Numbered from the stretch's first letter, positions 10,375 to 22,761 are shown. The stretch: 64,000 bases of DNA from Armillaria gallica (GCA_037576215.1 JBANDB010000008.1:1426001-1490000); one strand, 5' to 3'. Numbers and translations: made by a program. The notes: generated by a model not told the origin, from the sequence alone.

Positions 10375-11050
10375 TCAGGAGAGAGCGCGTCAGCGCAGAG
10401 GCAGCGTCAGTGTCTGATACGAATGTGTAGTGTTCGCTCTGTCAAGAAGAAGGAAAACGTACTTTCTGACTGCCCCGAACAAGCTTCAGAACGAAATCCT
10501 GAAGAAGAGAACTCAATATTAGAACCACGAAAAGGGCAATTATCATACCACGAGTTGCAGTGAACGAGCCTCGGACTCAGCCTGGGCACGTCAGCGAGAG
10601 GAATTTGTATTTTTCTTCTTTATTTTTGTGCTTCCTCTTGCGGGGTTTCAGCTAATTTCGCTAGTCCAAGGCCCAAGATGCGAGTCGTACGAACGAAGAG
10701 ACGATGAGACACTCCGGAGAAGAACGGTTGCATCAAATATTCCCACATGAGTAATACGGAGAAACGTATCCGATACTCCTTGCTCCCATGACACCAAATC
10801 TTTCAATAAAGGCAATTCTCGTGACTTATTTTGACCCCTAATCTGATGGGTTGGCAGAAGGATGGTCGTTATCTCTCCTAGTAAGCCCTCTGTCGTTTCC
10901 TCAATTCTTCGGAAAGAATCGGGGAAAATCCGACCCTAAAGCGCTCCAGTGTCGCTCATCGGACCGAGTGCCGAAAAAAGTTTGTGTTTTACTATCTTCT
11001 CTGCTGCATTTCGTCTAGGGTCGCTCTCCAACATCGTCGTAAAACGCCTG
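10375..11050. other. Intergenic: upstream region of Helitron and of mtd1
   Basis: No supported gene. The left part is the leader of the Helitron gene and may hold its 5' terminus. The right part (about 10620-11050) should contain the mtd1 promoter. A frame open from 10949 has no ATG before 11051. Confidence 0.5.
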
Positions 11051-12462
11051 ATGTCCACCCAAATACATGGCAAAGGGCTTTTACTCAAAGCAGACCCCAT
11101 CGCAGCCGTATTCCGAGAGGAAGTCGCATCTTCCCTCAAAAATGCACCCCGAAAACCAAAACTCGTGGGTATCCTCGCGACTTCCTCTGCCCCAAGTAGG
11201 ATGTACGCAGAATTCACAAAAAAACAATGCGAGCAATTCGGTGTAGAGTTCGTGTTGAGAAAAACTGGGGCTGCGGAGTCGACAGACCTGCAAGAGGGTG
11301 AAGGTGTTGAAGAAGCCATCATGGAGGCGAACGAAGACGATCAAGTAGATGGTATCATGGTATGTGTTTGCTTCGTTCCGAAAGTGCGACGCGAATACCC
11401 TTGCCTCAGGTATACTACCCGATCTTCGGTGCCCAGCAGGTCTGTAGCAAATTTAGAACGATACCAGCTTACTTCAACTCGCCCTTCGGTAGGATCATTA
11501 CCTTCAGCAGGTACGCTATACTTTTATATGTAAAGAAGCGTGTTCTGAACTTTTTTGTCCAGATTGTCACCCCATTCAAAGACGTCGAGGGTCTCAATGT
11601 CAAGTTTCATTACAACTTGTATCACAAGTAAGGGATCGCTTCTCTTACCCAGGCTCGTCCTAAATCGTTTCCAAGTATCCGGTTCATATCGCCTCAGACC
11701 CTGACGTCCTCGTTGCCATCCAACATCGCAGCTTCTACTACGGATGGCGATACGCCGCCTCTGGGTATGGTCAAATCGATCATACCGTGCACCCCACTTG
11801 CTATCGTGAAATGTCTTGAACACGTTGGGTATACAACAGGATCCTGCCGTACGGAGACCGTGCTTACGGGAGAATAATCACCGTGATTAACCGGTGAGAT
11901 GTCAGAACTCGACTTCCGAAGCAAATGCTGATAGTCATGTAGATCAGAGGTCGTCGGCCGACCGTTAGCGGCGCTCCTGGCGAACGACGGTGCCAGAGTG
12001 TTTTCAGTCGACATTGACTCCATTCAGGAATATAACAAGCGCCCACGGCAAACAGACGCTACTGAGACGCGTCGGTTCTACCCGCGTCACGTCGCGCAAC
12101 CCAGCACGCTCACTTTACAAGAGTGCCTGACCCTCTCTGATGTCGTCGTTTCGGCCGTACCGAATGCGGATTATCAGGTCAAGACAGAATGGCTCAAGGA
12201 CGGCTGTATATGCTTGAATATCGCTGCCGAGAAGAACTTTGAAAAGGACGTAAGGGACAAGGTAACGCATCTCTACATGGCTCGTTTTTCTTTCTATTCA
12301 AACTTCTTAAGGCCTCGCTGTATATTCCTGCCGTAGGGAAGGTCACGATTCTAATGCTCCTCAGAAATCTGTATGTGATGTCTAGCCATTGTGTGAATAT
12401 GTTATTTAAAAAACCTCTGTAGACTGCGACTCCAGCATTACAAAACCGTATCATCCCAATAG
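11051..12462 (+). CDS. mtd1: NAD-dependent 5,10-methylenetetrahydrofolate dehydrogenase (MTD1 type), one apparent frameshift
   Basis: Cytosolic one-carbon enzyme oxidising methylene-THF to methenyl-THF with NAD+. Eight exons: 11051-11359, 11410-11439, 11493-11510, 11563-11627, 11676-11893, 11943-12261, 12312-12370, 12423-12462. Exon 3 is an 18-nt micro-exon coding DHYLQQ. Family segments are clear: DGIMV, FKDVEGLN, IIPCTPLAIVK, and SEVVGRPLAALLANDGA for the NAD-binding part; the end is GKVTILMLLRN. Length would be 352 residues (yeast 320). Inside exon 5, between CLEHVG and VYNRIL, one base is missing at 11827-11829 (GGG where GGGG would keep frame). Exon lengths sum to 1058, one short of a multiple of three. 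I regard the gene as real and the lesion as a probable sequence error. It is convergent with orm1. Confidence 0.92.
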
Positions 12463-12678
12463 AGGAAGCTCGGAGGAGGAAGTGGTGGCAGCGAGTACTA
12501 TTATATATCCATATAGACAGAACAGTGTATGATTAAATTTCCGGGTTAACATTCCCATATTCTAAGTGCTGGAGATGAGAGTATTTATACAGAGCAGAAG
12601 AGATCATGATGTGCTTTCGATGCGAAAAGATGCTCCAGGGAATGCAGTAGGATACATTATTCGTATTGACGTGTACTG

Positions 12679-13589
12679 TTACCGAAAGTGAGCATCTGTA
12701 ATATCAGACAGTCGCGCAGCATGGTCTACTGGTGTCTGCGCTCCAGACGGAGGAAAACTCGGGGTTACAGGGGTAGCGATGCCGGATGCGTCGTCAGCCA
12801 TGAAGCGTACGCGCTGACGGTGCAGCTACATGACCCACGGATGTGACGTTAGATGCATGACGTGGTGGATGGAGAACGGGGACACATACCTGGGGTAATT
12901 TGGGAATCAAGACAAAGATGAGCGCGGTAAGATTGACGGCGAACAGCCATGGGTTATAATTAGTGTAATGTGTTGACGCAAGGAATCTAGACAGGTAAGC
13001 AATGGGGTTCGGTAGCAACGAGAATAGGGAAGGCGTACAACATGACTGGCACCGAGAATAGCCATTTCTTTGCGGGAGTGTATTGTGCACCGTCGTCGAT
13101 TTGCTCCCATAGTGTTAGGTCGTCGTACGCCCCTCCACGCAAATCCCCTTCGAATGGCATGCCGGTGACCCAGTGGAACATTAGATACGATAGCTAAGAG
13201 ATCTTAATGAGCCTGGAGATGAAGCAAGGTGCTGGCAACGCACAGCCAGATACACAAGGTTGACTAGAGTCCAGCTGACTTGCTGGGACATGCCAGGCAG
13301 AGTATCAATCAAGACCTTGCCGGCACAGATGAGAACGACGTGGATGAGCCATGCACCTGAAAGTCGTTCAGCAAGCTGTCGTGGCGACGGCGCTATGCGA
13401 CGCACCCTTGGCATTGACCCAATTGGCGTTGATATTCACGAAGAGGCTCTGGTCGAGGGCATCTTCTGCCGAACGGTCACCGACTTGCTCGACCTTGACG
13501 ATGCTGCCGCTGCGCCCACGTACTCTCATGGGTGAAGGCTTGGAGAGGTCCAGCGTTGGTAATTTGACAGAGGTGGTCCGACTGCCCAT
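12679..13589 (-). CDS. orm1: ORM1/ORMDL-family sphingolipid regulator
   Basis: Endoplasmic reticulum membrane protein that restrains serine palmitoyltransferase. Five exons: 13406-13589, 13244-13356, 13039-13193, 12890-12986, 12679-12825; introns 49, 50, 52 and 64 bp; 231 residues (yeast about 220). Recognisable pieces are NINANWVNAKGAWLIHVV, WTLVNLVYLALSYLMFHW, GGAYDDLTLWEQIDDG and STHYTNYNPWLFAVN, together holding the family's four hydrophobic segments. The N terminus is rich in Ser, Thr and basic residues, the region phosphorylated in yeast Orm proteins; that regulation is known for yeast and only inferred here. The start at 13589 gives MGSRTTS; a longer upstream open frame is poor in quality. 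Divergent from the virilizer gene. Confidence 0.95.
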
Positions 13590-13740
13590 GGTCGCAGTTT
13601 TCTTTTGGAGATGGTGGATGGTATCACGAGCCAAAGCTAGGCGCAGGCTGCCGAAAACGGAACCGGGACACGCTACTTTCTCACACTCTACCCCATCCGG
13701 TCGACGCAGACGACGACGACGACGACAAGCCTGCTCGCCG
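13590..13740. promoter_or_regulatory. Shared divergent promoter of orm1 and the virilizer gene
   Basis: Only 151 bp separate the two start codons, so both promoters must overlap here. It includes a run of GAC/ACG triplets near 13705-13730. No clear TATA box on either strand. Confidence 0.6.
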
Positions 13741-16700
13741 ATGAAGCTCCTCCATTGGTGCTCGGTATCGCCTGAAGGACCGTCAGGATTGGCCGCCGTC
13801 CGCTTCAACAAGCCAGTTCGCGTGTCCTTTATACGCGTCTTCCCGTTGGGCGCTCAACCGTTTCCCAATTGCCCGGACATCGTGGCGTACGTTGTCCTGT
13901 TATCGTGATGGATATTGGCTGCTGAACGAGACCACCAGTGAAACGGAACCCAAAGCATTCTACCTCGATGTCTTCTTCAATGCCCACCCACTTCATCCAG
14001 GCGAGTCCAAGGAGAAACAACGAGCTCCGAATGCCCTGGTACCAACGTCAATTGCGTACTCTGGTGGACAAGTCGATTTTACGGTCGATATGGGAACGGA
14101 AGTGCGTATCGCCATTGTCTTGGTGCTTCAATGACTGACCGCCGTAGTATTCCACGCGTCTTATGATCATCAAAGGCAAATTTCAAGTCCTTTCTCTTGC
14201 AGTTTACGGCGAGATAGTGTCAGAAATACTGCCAGTACCGGACACCTACGAACCCACTCCTCTGCCGTCGCTGTCAGCTGCCCCGCTTCCCAAGTCAGTC
14301 GACCCAGCCAATGCTGCGGATCCAACGCAGCTCGCCAGGGCCCTTCTTATGCTGATTCCAGACTCGCCGCCTCTCCACCTCGTAATCCGACTTATTTTCT
14401 GTCTAAAACCAGCCTACGATGACTGGGATGATCCTAAATTCCCGTACCACAATGACACCGACTTGCAGACTGATACGGACTTCAGTCTCGAAAGAGCCTG
14501 GAAGATGATTGAAACACCTATCCGCGATAATACTTCAGAGGAGCTGATATCCAGCTTCTCAGAGAGAGTTGCAGGACTGCTTGGTGGCAAGGTACGTACC
14601 CCTGCTCTGTCTGGTAGCTGTCTTGTGACTGGTTACTTTAGAGCGTAAATCAATCATATCATATCGCTAAACTATTTAGTATATCTGCATCTCAGATGCC
14701 TTCACTGGGGCTGGCTCTATGTGTAAGTTGCTTTCCCACAAAAGTGGTACGACCTATTAACGCCCTCTTAGCAACAGATTGATCCCACAGATGTCTTCGA
14801 CGTCAGTGTCGTCGATGATGACACAATCTGCCACCTACTGGATGCCGTGGCCAATGCTGATTTTGCCCGGCATTTTGGTGCTGAGGCATTCCTGAACATG
14901 CTCCAAGATATTCAAGATAATTCGATCTCAGATCGGTCGTCCAAGCTCGCTGCCGGTCGTCTCGTTGATAGGATCAAGGGATGGGGCGTCTTTGAGGATG
15001 CGCTTTCAAATTCCAAAGCTGACTTTGAGACAAGTATGAAGATGTTGAATGACATCGGAAATGAGGAACAGTCAATGGGGACATGGCTAGAAGCTATGAC
15101 TTTTCACGAAGATTTGGTAACAAAGTTATCTGAAAATTCTGTCCCATCTACGCAACTTCCTCCTCCTCGAGTACCTTCGACCTCAATCGAGCATGATGAA
15201 TTTATTCGTTTTGTGAGGGCCTTTATCGGTATCGGCGCCGTCTTTGCAGCATGGGCGTGGTCCGATAGCACTGGAGCTGAAGCATGCAGGGAGCGTGCTT
15301 TAGCAATCATTTTGATGTGGCAAGGCGTTGAAGGCTATCGAGAGGTAAAGGCCATTCCATCACGGTACCCGCGTATATCTGACTCCCGAGCATGTAGATT
15401 GTGAACCGTCTATTGCTGGTTCGTCAATTCTCCCGGCGCCTGAAATGGATAGCTGTAAATGAAGACGGCGAGCCACCCAAAAAGTCTTATACTCTAGCGG
15501 AGCAGATCATCATCGAAATGGCAAAAGACCCCCAAGCTCTTCTTCATACTGATTTCGCCGAGACCGTGCTCGACCTGGGTCCTCCGCTGTCCTTCATATC
15601 TGAGAGCCAAAGGTTGTCTCTGCGGAAAGCGGCGTTGGTTGCTACGGACGGTCTAGCCGCAGCCCTCGAGGAGCTTGCATTCTCCAGTGATCATCCCCTC
15701 TCTTTGCGTAGGCTCCGTACCATTCGAGTGTCGCTAGCAATCGTTGAACGAGAGCTTTGGACTGAGAATGGAGCCCATAACGGCGAATACAACGTCCTGG
15801 AAACCATCTGGGACGAACATTCCGTTGGACTCGTTCCCCAGCTTCTGTCTGTTTTGACGGGAGTTTCAGGGGATCTGAACGAGCATTTCGTAGTCACGTC
15901 TTCTCCTCCCGCCCCGATGAATCAAGAACTTGTTGAACAGTTGTTCCATACTGCGAATGACCTTCTCCGGTTGATATCACTTCTTTCCCCCTCCTTCCCT
16001 CTGACTCCGCGTCCGTTGCGTTACTTCAGTATTACGTTGGCGGACATTTTCGCCTGTTCCGAAGCAGCAAAAACCCTATACATACAATCCAGCTCTGCGT
16101 ATGTCTCTGCGCAAACAGCTCGACAAGCATGTATAACTCTCATTTGTGAAATCTCCAAGCTTGACCTTCTCAGCGAGACAGGCAAACCCGCGAGTCAGAT
16201 TGTCTTCCAAGCCTTGCTTGAGCATAGCATACGCAGCAGCGGACGTGATCCATTATCTCATTTAGCACAGGTGTTCATTCTTATTATCGACTACGTGCTT
16301 CCGCAGATGCAGGATGAGAATGATGTTTGGATTTCGACAGTTCTTCCGCCACTTCTGCCCGAGGTCAAAGACTTCCTGCGTATATTGGACGTCCAGAGGA
16401 AGGCACTTGTGATCAGACGGATCATCGCATTGGACGACGGTGTTATCGGTATTGCAGAATGGCTGCTGATCGAAGAGTTGAAAGCTTTGCTCCAGACGGT
16501 GACGGCGCTGAGACTCTCCGAGGACACACCCGCCACTGTTGCTCGGCAATGCCAGGCTAGTATGGCGCTCCAGTTTCTCGTCGAAGTGCTGGAGAGTTCA
16601 TCGAGTTGGTTCGTTACTACCATTTCCAAAGTCCCGGATGTTTGCGACACGTTGAAGGCATGCATCATGGCATTGCTCGATGGCCAATTCACTTCGACTT

Positions 16701-17489
16701 TTCTAACGACTCTTGTCCGCTCGCTCGCGACATATACCGAACTCGCTGGCATTATGTTCCCCGTTCTTCTCGGTCTTCTGAGAACGCAGGACGATACGCC
16801 AAAGCAATGGTCTCTGTCTCTCGAGATTTTGAAGAACCTTCCTCCCACCGCCATAAATGCAGTGCCTCTTCGTCAAGAGCTGGGTCAGAGTATATCGGCC
16901 TTGGCAAGTGCCGGGGACACGCTTGACCCCGACGTCGCCAAATCGTTGATATCCATACTAGAGTGGATGATATTACAGGAAGACAAAAGCTTCACTATAC
17001 TATTAGGTATCACGCCGGATGAGTTTTGTCGTTGCATGAACGGGTTATGGAAAAGTGTCCGGCGGATAAGGCCGAATTTTGGCAGGTCTGCGATCTCAGA
17101 TTACCTTTGATGAGGATGAAATTATTGTACCACCAAGCATCAATCTTGACACCAACGTGGAGCTCTCCATTCCAGAAATACATGCACTCTTTCGGTCCGC
17201 GGTCGTCGAAGAGCCACCATCGACTCCCAAGGGCACAAATGTCCAAGACATCCTAGGACTCGTTATATCGCCTCCGAATGCGCTGCTGCATTCTCCACAA
17301 GCGACGACACTCACAAAAACATACGCCAACAACGACTTCCGTGAATTGCGACAAGTACCCTCAGCAAGGCAGAACACAAGCCGACTGCCTAGTACGCACG
17401 GTAAGTTTTGATCTGTTTAATGATAGATTTGTGTTAACACTAATGTTTTGGACGTAGTCGATGTGGGTATTCACGGTCATTCGACCTGA
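13741..17489 (+). CDS. Virilizer-like m6A methyltransferase complex subunit
   Basis: Virilizer (VIRMA) is the large scaffold of the nuclear mRNA m6A writer complex. Exons: 13741-13881, 13931-14101, 14148-14591, 14642-14722, 14772-15344, 15398-17027, 17086-17400, 17458-17489, giving about 1128 residues. The N terminus fits the VIR_N domain: MKLLHWC, VRFNKPVRVSFIRVFP, APNALVPTSIAYSGGQVDF and LMIIKGKFQVLSLAVYGEI. The long middle is helical and repeat-like. Two spots are uncertain. Intron 1 needs a weak GTGGCG donor. The stretch 17028-17085 is either an intron with a very poor GTCGTT donor or coding sequence carrying two one-base deletions, because another frame reads HERVMEKCPADKAEFWQ there. Convergent with mdm34. 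Confidence 0.82.
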
Positions 17490-17692
17490 TTACTGACTAA
17501 AGGCCACAACCTCAATTGTGGCGTTTTATGCAGGATTTTGGATTTGCCCCTCCGCCCCCCTCGATGCTACTCTCGGAGCCCTTTCAACCGCGTCTCCATA
17601 CACAATAACAATAGTGATACATACAGCGGTACCATGGAAATGAGAAGGGGTAGTGGGTAAGAGACAAAGAAAATTGAAATGAAGATGTTATT

Positions 17693-19917
17693 TTATTCAG
17701 GGTGCAAATAGGACCGTCGCAGGCGAACGTGATTTGGATGTATATTTGGCGATCCATTGGGAATTATCTGATTCTGATTTAGATCATCATAAGAGCGGAA
17801 GTAGCGGTCCATGTCGGCGAGGTCAAACTCTGATGGTGGCCGGGAAGAATCTAGGTCGGGAAGGGGGATGTTCAGGGCCGGTGCGGGAGGCTCTGGCTCG
17901 AGAGGAGGAGGTTTGGGCGCGCTGCCTATATGATAAGTCCGTTTTCTCTTGGCTTTAACAGGCTGTCTTTCTGGCCCCAGGGATGCGCCTTCTCCGTATC
18001 GAGGTGGACCACTGCGGACGGTGAAGTGCTGTAAAGAACGAGTGTAGGGAGATAACGTATGGTTGGAATGGCTCAGCGTGGAGAAGTGGCTGATGGTGTT
18101 GTTCAGTAGAGAGGGTCGAATAATTATTTTTGGTGATGACTCTAAATCAGATAAAATTGTAGTATATGTTGGATGCGAGCCACTGGGGAGAAAGGCGCTG
18201 TCCATCGTAGGCGACGACGAGACAGAAAAACGTCGGTATCGTTCTGAGGGAGGAGCTGGAGGTGTCGGTATGGCCTGCGAGGAAGGTGGAGTGTCAGGGC
18301 TTTCGGGAGTCGTTGGCCGTTGATGTGGAATGCGGGGAGACGCGGTTGTCGGCGTTGGTGATGATCTAAGGGAGCTGAGACCTAGGCCTGTGAAAGAACG
18401 ACTGCCCAGTTGATAATCACTGAAGTAAGGATTTGTTAAGGAGTTTGCACGTCGAACGCCTGGCGCGAAGCTCGGAGGAGGGAAGCCTGGCGATGCAAAC
18501 CCTGGACGCGAGGAACTCGCCACAGAAGGTAGTGATATTCTACTGTCTCTCCGTAGGGGTGCTGTCGAAGACCCGTCACCTGTACTCTGAAGCATGGACT
18601 GGGAATGATATATCCGGGGGCGTGTGATCATTCCGCCACCTACGGCAGGAATAGTCTCGTACTCAGTCACCGCGTTCTCCCTTCCATCATTCACGTCACT
18701 GCTGGGGGTGTCGTGTGCTCAGGATCATCATCCCAGTCAACGAGGTCGTACGACGTGGATTCATCGTCGTAGTCACCACCATCGCTTTCTTCTTCTGCCA
18801 AATCCGCAAGTCCACGGTTAGGCATAAAGAGACTGCTGAAACCATTGAATACACTTTTTGTAGGGACTCCTTCGGGCCTTAGACCGTATGTCGGATCGAA
18901 ATTTTCGAGATCGGGGAAGGTGCTACTAGATGTATCTTCAGCGCGAGGTGGAGGGGGTGACGAATGTGTTGATCGGGTGGTTGCAGCCCGGCGGCTTCCG
19001 CTGGCAACAGAAGGTGCATAAGATGAAGGGGGGCGTCGGTTACGATGAGAAGAATGGAACCAAGATGCTGGAGTTCAGGAAGTCTCTGCTCAGCACTCGG
19101 CACTTCAGCAACATTCTTGAATGAAAGGGGAGCCAGCTGAGGCTCAGATGGAGGCTGTTGGACAGGGCGGGGTATGGGTCTCTTGGCGAGATAAGGTGCT
19201 TCCACTTTGGCTTTTATCCACTGCTGGCTTAGGCGATGAATGATACCAGGGAGATCTTCACGAAACATTTGACGTAGCTGTCCTTCGATCTCCCTTTGGA
19301 TGAATTTCTGGATGACGGCTATCGAGTCGAACGTGCTGTTGATGTCCACGCTTTGAAGGGGGTCGGTTTTGAATACCAGAGTAATTCCCTTCTGCTTGGA
19401 CACGACAAGCACGACTATTGATCGCAGTTTGAATTGGGAAAGGCGGAGAAGCATTGGCACGACGAGCGGCTGTTTGGCGGCAAGCATGCCTTTGGTTCCG
19501 GCCATGAGATGAATATCGGGTTGCTTGTGATTCAGAGGATTTGCCTGCCATGTTTCAGTGAATAAAACTTGAAAATAGGTAGCATATATCCAGCACACAC
19601 CTGCACTTTGGTCTTGAGTACCAGATGTGCATCCCCGGCGTAAGACATTCGAAAAATACCACGAAATTGGTCCACAGTAAGCTCTCCAATCTCCCGAATC
19701 TCGAGCTCTGGTGGCTTTGCGATGAACATGAGGCTCGACATGAGGTATCACGCAACAACAAAGCAAGTACCTCGGTGCCCATTTCCAACTCGACGACCTC
19801 GATTTTGTCGGCTATGATGGGGGGCTTGTCGCCTTTGTTGAGAGCATTGTTGAGCATCTGGATGGCATCGTAGTGGAACTGGTCCGAAAACCGAGGCCAG
19901 TTGAAAGTGAAAGACAT
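17693..19917 (-). CDS. mdm34: MDM34, outer-membrane subunit of the ERMES ER-mitochondria tether, two apparent frameshifts
   Basis: ERMES subunit with an SMP lipid-transfer domain, bridging ER and mitochondria. Exons 19771-19917, 19601-19714 and 17693-19544. The SMP region is strongly conserved: [58 protein letters not shown] and [12 protein letters not shown]. The C-terminal half is Ser/Pro-rich, as usual, with [11 protein letters not shown] and [10 protein letters not shown]. Exon 3 changes frame twice, near 19073-19085 and at the C5 run (plus strand G5) at 18704-18708. Adding one base at each joins all conserved parts into about 704 residues. I regard this as one real gene with two missing bases. 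It is convergent with the virilizer gene, 203 bp apart. Confidence 0.9.
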
Positions 19918-21645
19918 GACATTGCAGGAGGCAAGTAGTGACGAGCTACCGCCGCTTCACTTACGGCTTCTTTTTCCGGCTTCCAGGGTCATCATACTAT
20001 GCGGCATTTCCCAGCCCTCAAATATCGATTACGTCACTGGCTGGCTGCTTGGCCGACGACGCAAATCATCATAAATGCGAAATATCTACTCCACTCTCTG
20101 TACCTCTGCTGCCCTTTCGTCTCCTGATCATAATTCATGATACTTCCTCGAGCTTTGTCTAGTCGTTTCTGGGCTGGAGGATCACTGTAGTCTGATGGAT
20201 TTTTCCACTAGCGCCATCTGTTGACCTACTACATTTTTGACCATCAAAGACTCTTTGGACCAGGCATCTGGACTGCACTTTTTGAATCTTGGATCTCTGT
20301 GATGCACACTACTACTGTCCGTTTCTATTAGATGCGCATCATACGCGCTTCTGGCCAGGCTTTCAGATGGCTTCTGGACTTGGTCACAATGAATTCCCCA
20401 CACCCACCCTGCTTGACTAAATAGAGCGCTTTCTTTCACTTTCTTCCGTCATAGTCTTTTAATAATTACCACGCTTGCCATTATGGTCTAGGAAGTGTCA
20501 TGAAAGATGATCCAGAGCCCTGTGGATTCTACTACCTTTTCCCACCACTTGTACCGCCCATGCTGCTGTGTGATACCGTTACATTGGATCGCGCTGGCCT
20601 GTGAAATTTTAGCCGTCTAGTACTTCCGTATCATCCTAAACAGTGAGCAATGTTACCGCTTCTCTGAATTGTCCTTCCAGAATCTCAATAAACGAGAATG
20701 ATTCATTTGCCAACTCTCATCTTCTACGATACCAATACGCTCTTTTGTACCTTGCTCTCAAGTCTTTCGGCTCTGATGGGTCATGAAAGACCGGCCCCAC
20801 GAGCAGTAAGTAATATCATCTAGATCATTGAATGCAACTATACATGTATCTTGTTGTATTTATTTAATTTAACAATGTAACAGCTTGAAATTGACGCGAA
20901 GTTTGGATATATATCTCCTTCTACATCTTTAGTCAGCAGCTGGGTGTTAAGCCGAAGAACTTTGATGGTTCAAGGCTTTCTGGTTTACCACGACTTGCGG
21001 TATATTGGGCACCATAACGCCCACCCTGCTTTCTTTCATCCTCCTTTTTTGTCACCCCGGAGTCTTATATCCGCTCTGCTACTTAATGGCGTTCCCATGC
21101 ATACATACCTTAGGCTCACGACAAACGCCACATGTTCGCCACAAAAGGGTTTCAATTATCGAATCTTCAAGCATTCAGCCTTCTGAATGACCATTGCTAT
21201 TTAGTCGCTGACATCCTGCTTGGAACGTGAATCCAGTCGTTACTGTGTCAGCTGAGCGCTTAGCGTCATATTCCGGCAACTCCGAAACTATTTCTGAATC
21301 CCTCGATGACCAAAGGTTCCGTCCCCAAGGAAGGTCTTCGCTGATAACCACACTGAAATTGTAACCGACGTCATTTTCTCGTTGCCGGATACGTCAGGGG
21401 ATTGGTTTCGGATAGTCTGCGTTGGCTGCTTCTTTCTCTTGACACGGTGGCCGTATTCACGCTATGGGTCCTTATGATCAAGCATCCTCGTGTAAAACCG
21501 ATATTGGCCTTGGGGATTTCCGAAACCTTGGGAAAGTGTCAAGTGAGGCAGGTAAATACGGGTGGCGGTCCAGACCCGACCCGGGATATAAAAGGTCCCA
21601 TGCACAACCAACCGCGCATTCCCCCTGACTACAACCGGTACCACC
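19918..21645. other. 1.7-kb intergenic region, no gene recognised
   Basis: Lies between the starts of mdm34 and mpo1, which diverge. Only short open frames without typical intron pairs were seen on either strand. An AT-rich patch at 20840-20900 is the most biased part. It must hold the promoters of both flanking genes. Confidence 0.5.
21587..21594 (+). promoter_or_regulatory. TATA box of mpo1
   Basis: TATAAAAG in a GC-rich surrounding, 52-59 bases before the ATG at 21646. The ATG sits in a good ACCATGG context. Confidence 0.6.
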
Positions 21646-22474
21646 ATGGTTTCTGCACTGTTCGACATCAGGAAACAAGTAAGCATCCTCTCCCTCGTCG
21701 TTCGTTGTCTTACGATCTGCAGTTCACGTTCTACGGTTCCTACCATACAAATCCTATTAATGTCTCGATTCATATAATTTGCGTGCCGATGATTCTGTGG
21801 TAAGTACTGCGCGCGCCCATCTTCTCAGCTCATAGAAATACTCCACAGGACAGGCCTAGTCATGGGCACCCACGTCTTCCCTACATGGCTGCCCGATATC
21901 CATCTCGCGATCAACAAATACCTTGCCTTCGACCTCAACTTCGCTACCATTTGGGCTGTCGTGAACTTGCTCTACTACTACATCCTGGAACCCACGGCTG
22001 CGGTATGTCTAATTTCCCATGACCTCTGTATCCTTAGTCATGACGTGCTTCCAATAGTTCATATACACCCCTCAAATGACGCTTTGTTTTTTGTCGGCGA
22101 TGAAATTCTCCGAGCGACCTGATCATATGCCTATTGCTTTCACTGTGCATGTGCTCTGCTGGATCGCCCAGATCCTCGGCCATGTAATAGCAGAAAAACG
22201 CGCTCCTGCGCTCGTCGATAATATTCTTGGTGGTGCGTCGTCCATTCTGCCTTTCCCTATGTCGGATGAATAGATCTTCGTACCAGCTGCCGTTCTCGCT
22301 CCGTTCTTCGTGCATCTAGAGATCCTTTACAAACTAGGATATAATCCCGAACTGCACAAAATCATCATCAATGATATCGGCAAGGAGGTCACCAAGTTGA
22401 GAAAGGCGGATGGCGCCAAAAAGCGCGCCGCCAGTCAAACAGTGGCGGATGAACATCTTTCAGGAAAGAATTAA
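21646..22474 (+). CDS. mpo1: MPO1/DUF962 family 2-hydroxy fatty acid dioxygenase
   Basis: ER-membrane Fe(II) dioxygenase that removes one carbon from 2-hydroxypalmitate during phytosphingosine breakdown (known for yeast Mpo1). Exons 21646-21678, 21723-21799, 21849-22002, 22058-22232 and 22287-22474; introns 44-55 bp; 208 residues (yeast 174). Family marks are FYGSYHTNPINVSIHIICVP, LILGHVIAEKRAPAL-like text and LAPFFVHLEILYKLGY. The histidines that bind iron (HTNP/H and GH) are in place. Four or five hydrophobic segments fit a multi-pass ER protein. The last intron uses GTGCGT and ends TACCAG; this choice restores DNILGAAVLAPFF, equal in length to the yeast protein. Intact. Convergent with the next gene. 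Confidence 0.93.
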
Positions 22475-22761
22475 ATGGAACATAACGTTGTACATTCACT
22501 AACTCATGTAAACTTATTTTAAACCTTAACAATCAAGCTTTTTCATGTGGTGCATCAAGTCCGTAATTATAATTCAGTGGCACAGCAATCGCGGCGGTAA
22601 TATGTAGTACTCGTAATCTCTACTTATACAGTGATTATTACAATGGTATATTAGATGAATAGATTGTATGCAATAACTCTGCTCTTTGAGTACGCATTCA
22701 AAACGTGCAAAGAAAGCAAGGATAGCTGAACCAAAAGGAAGGAGGGAGTGGAATATCCGTA

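Noticed and set aside
13368..13811. A 147-codon minus-strand frame starting upstream of orm1
   Set aside because: Only the last third is orm1 exon 1; the upstream part overlaps the virilizer first exon and lacks family similarity. The start at 13589 fits better.
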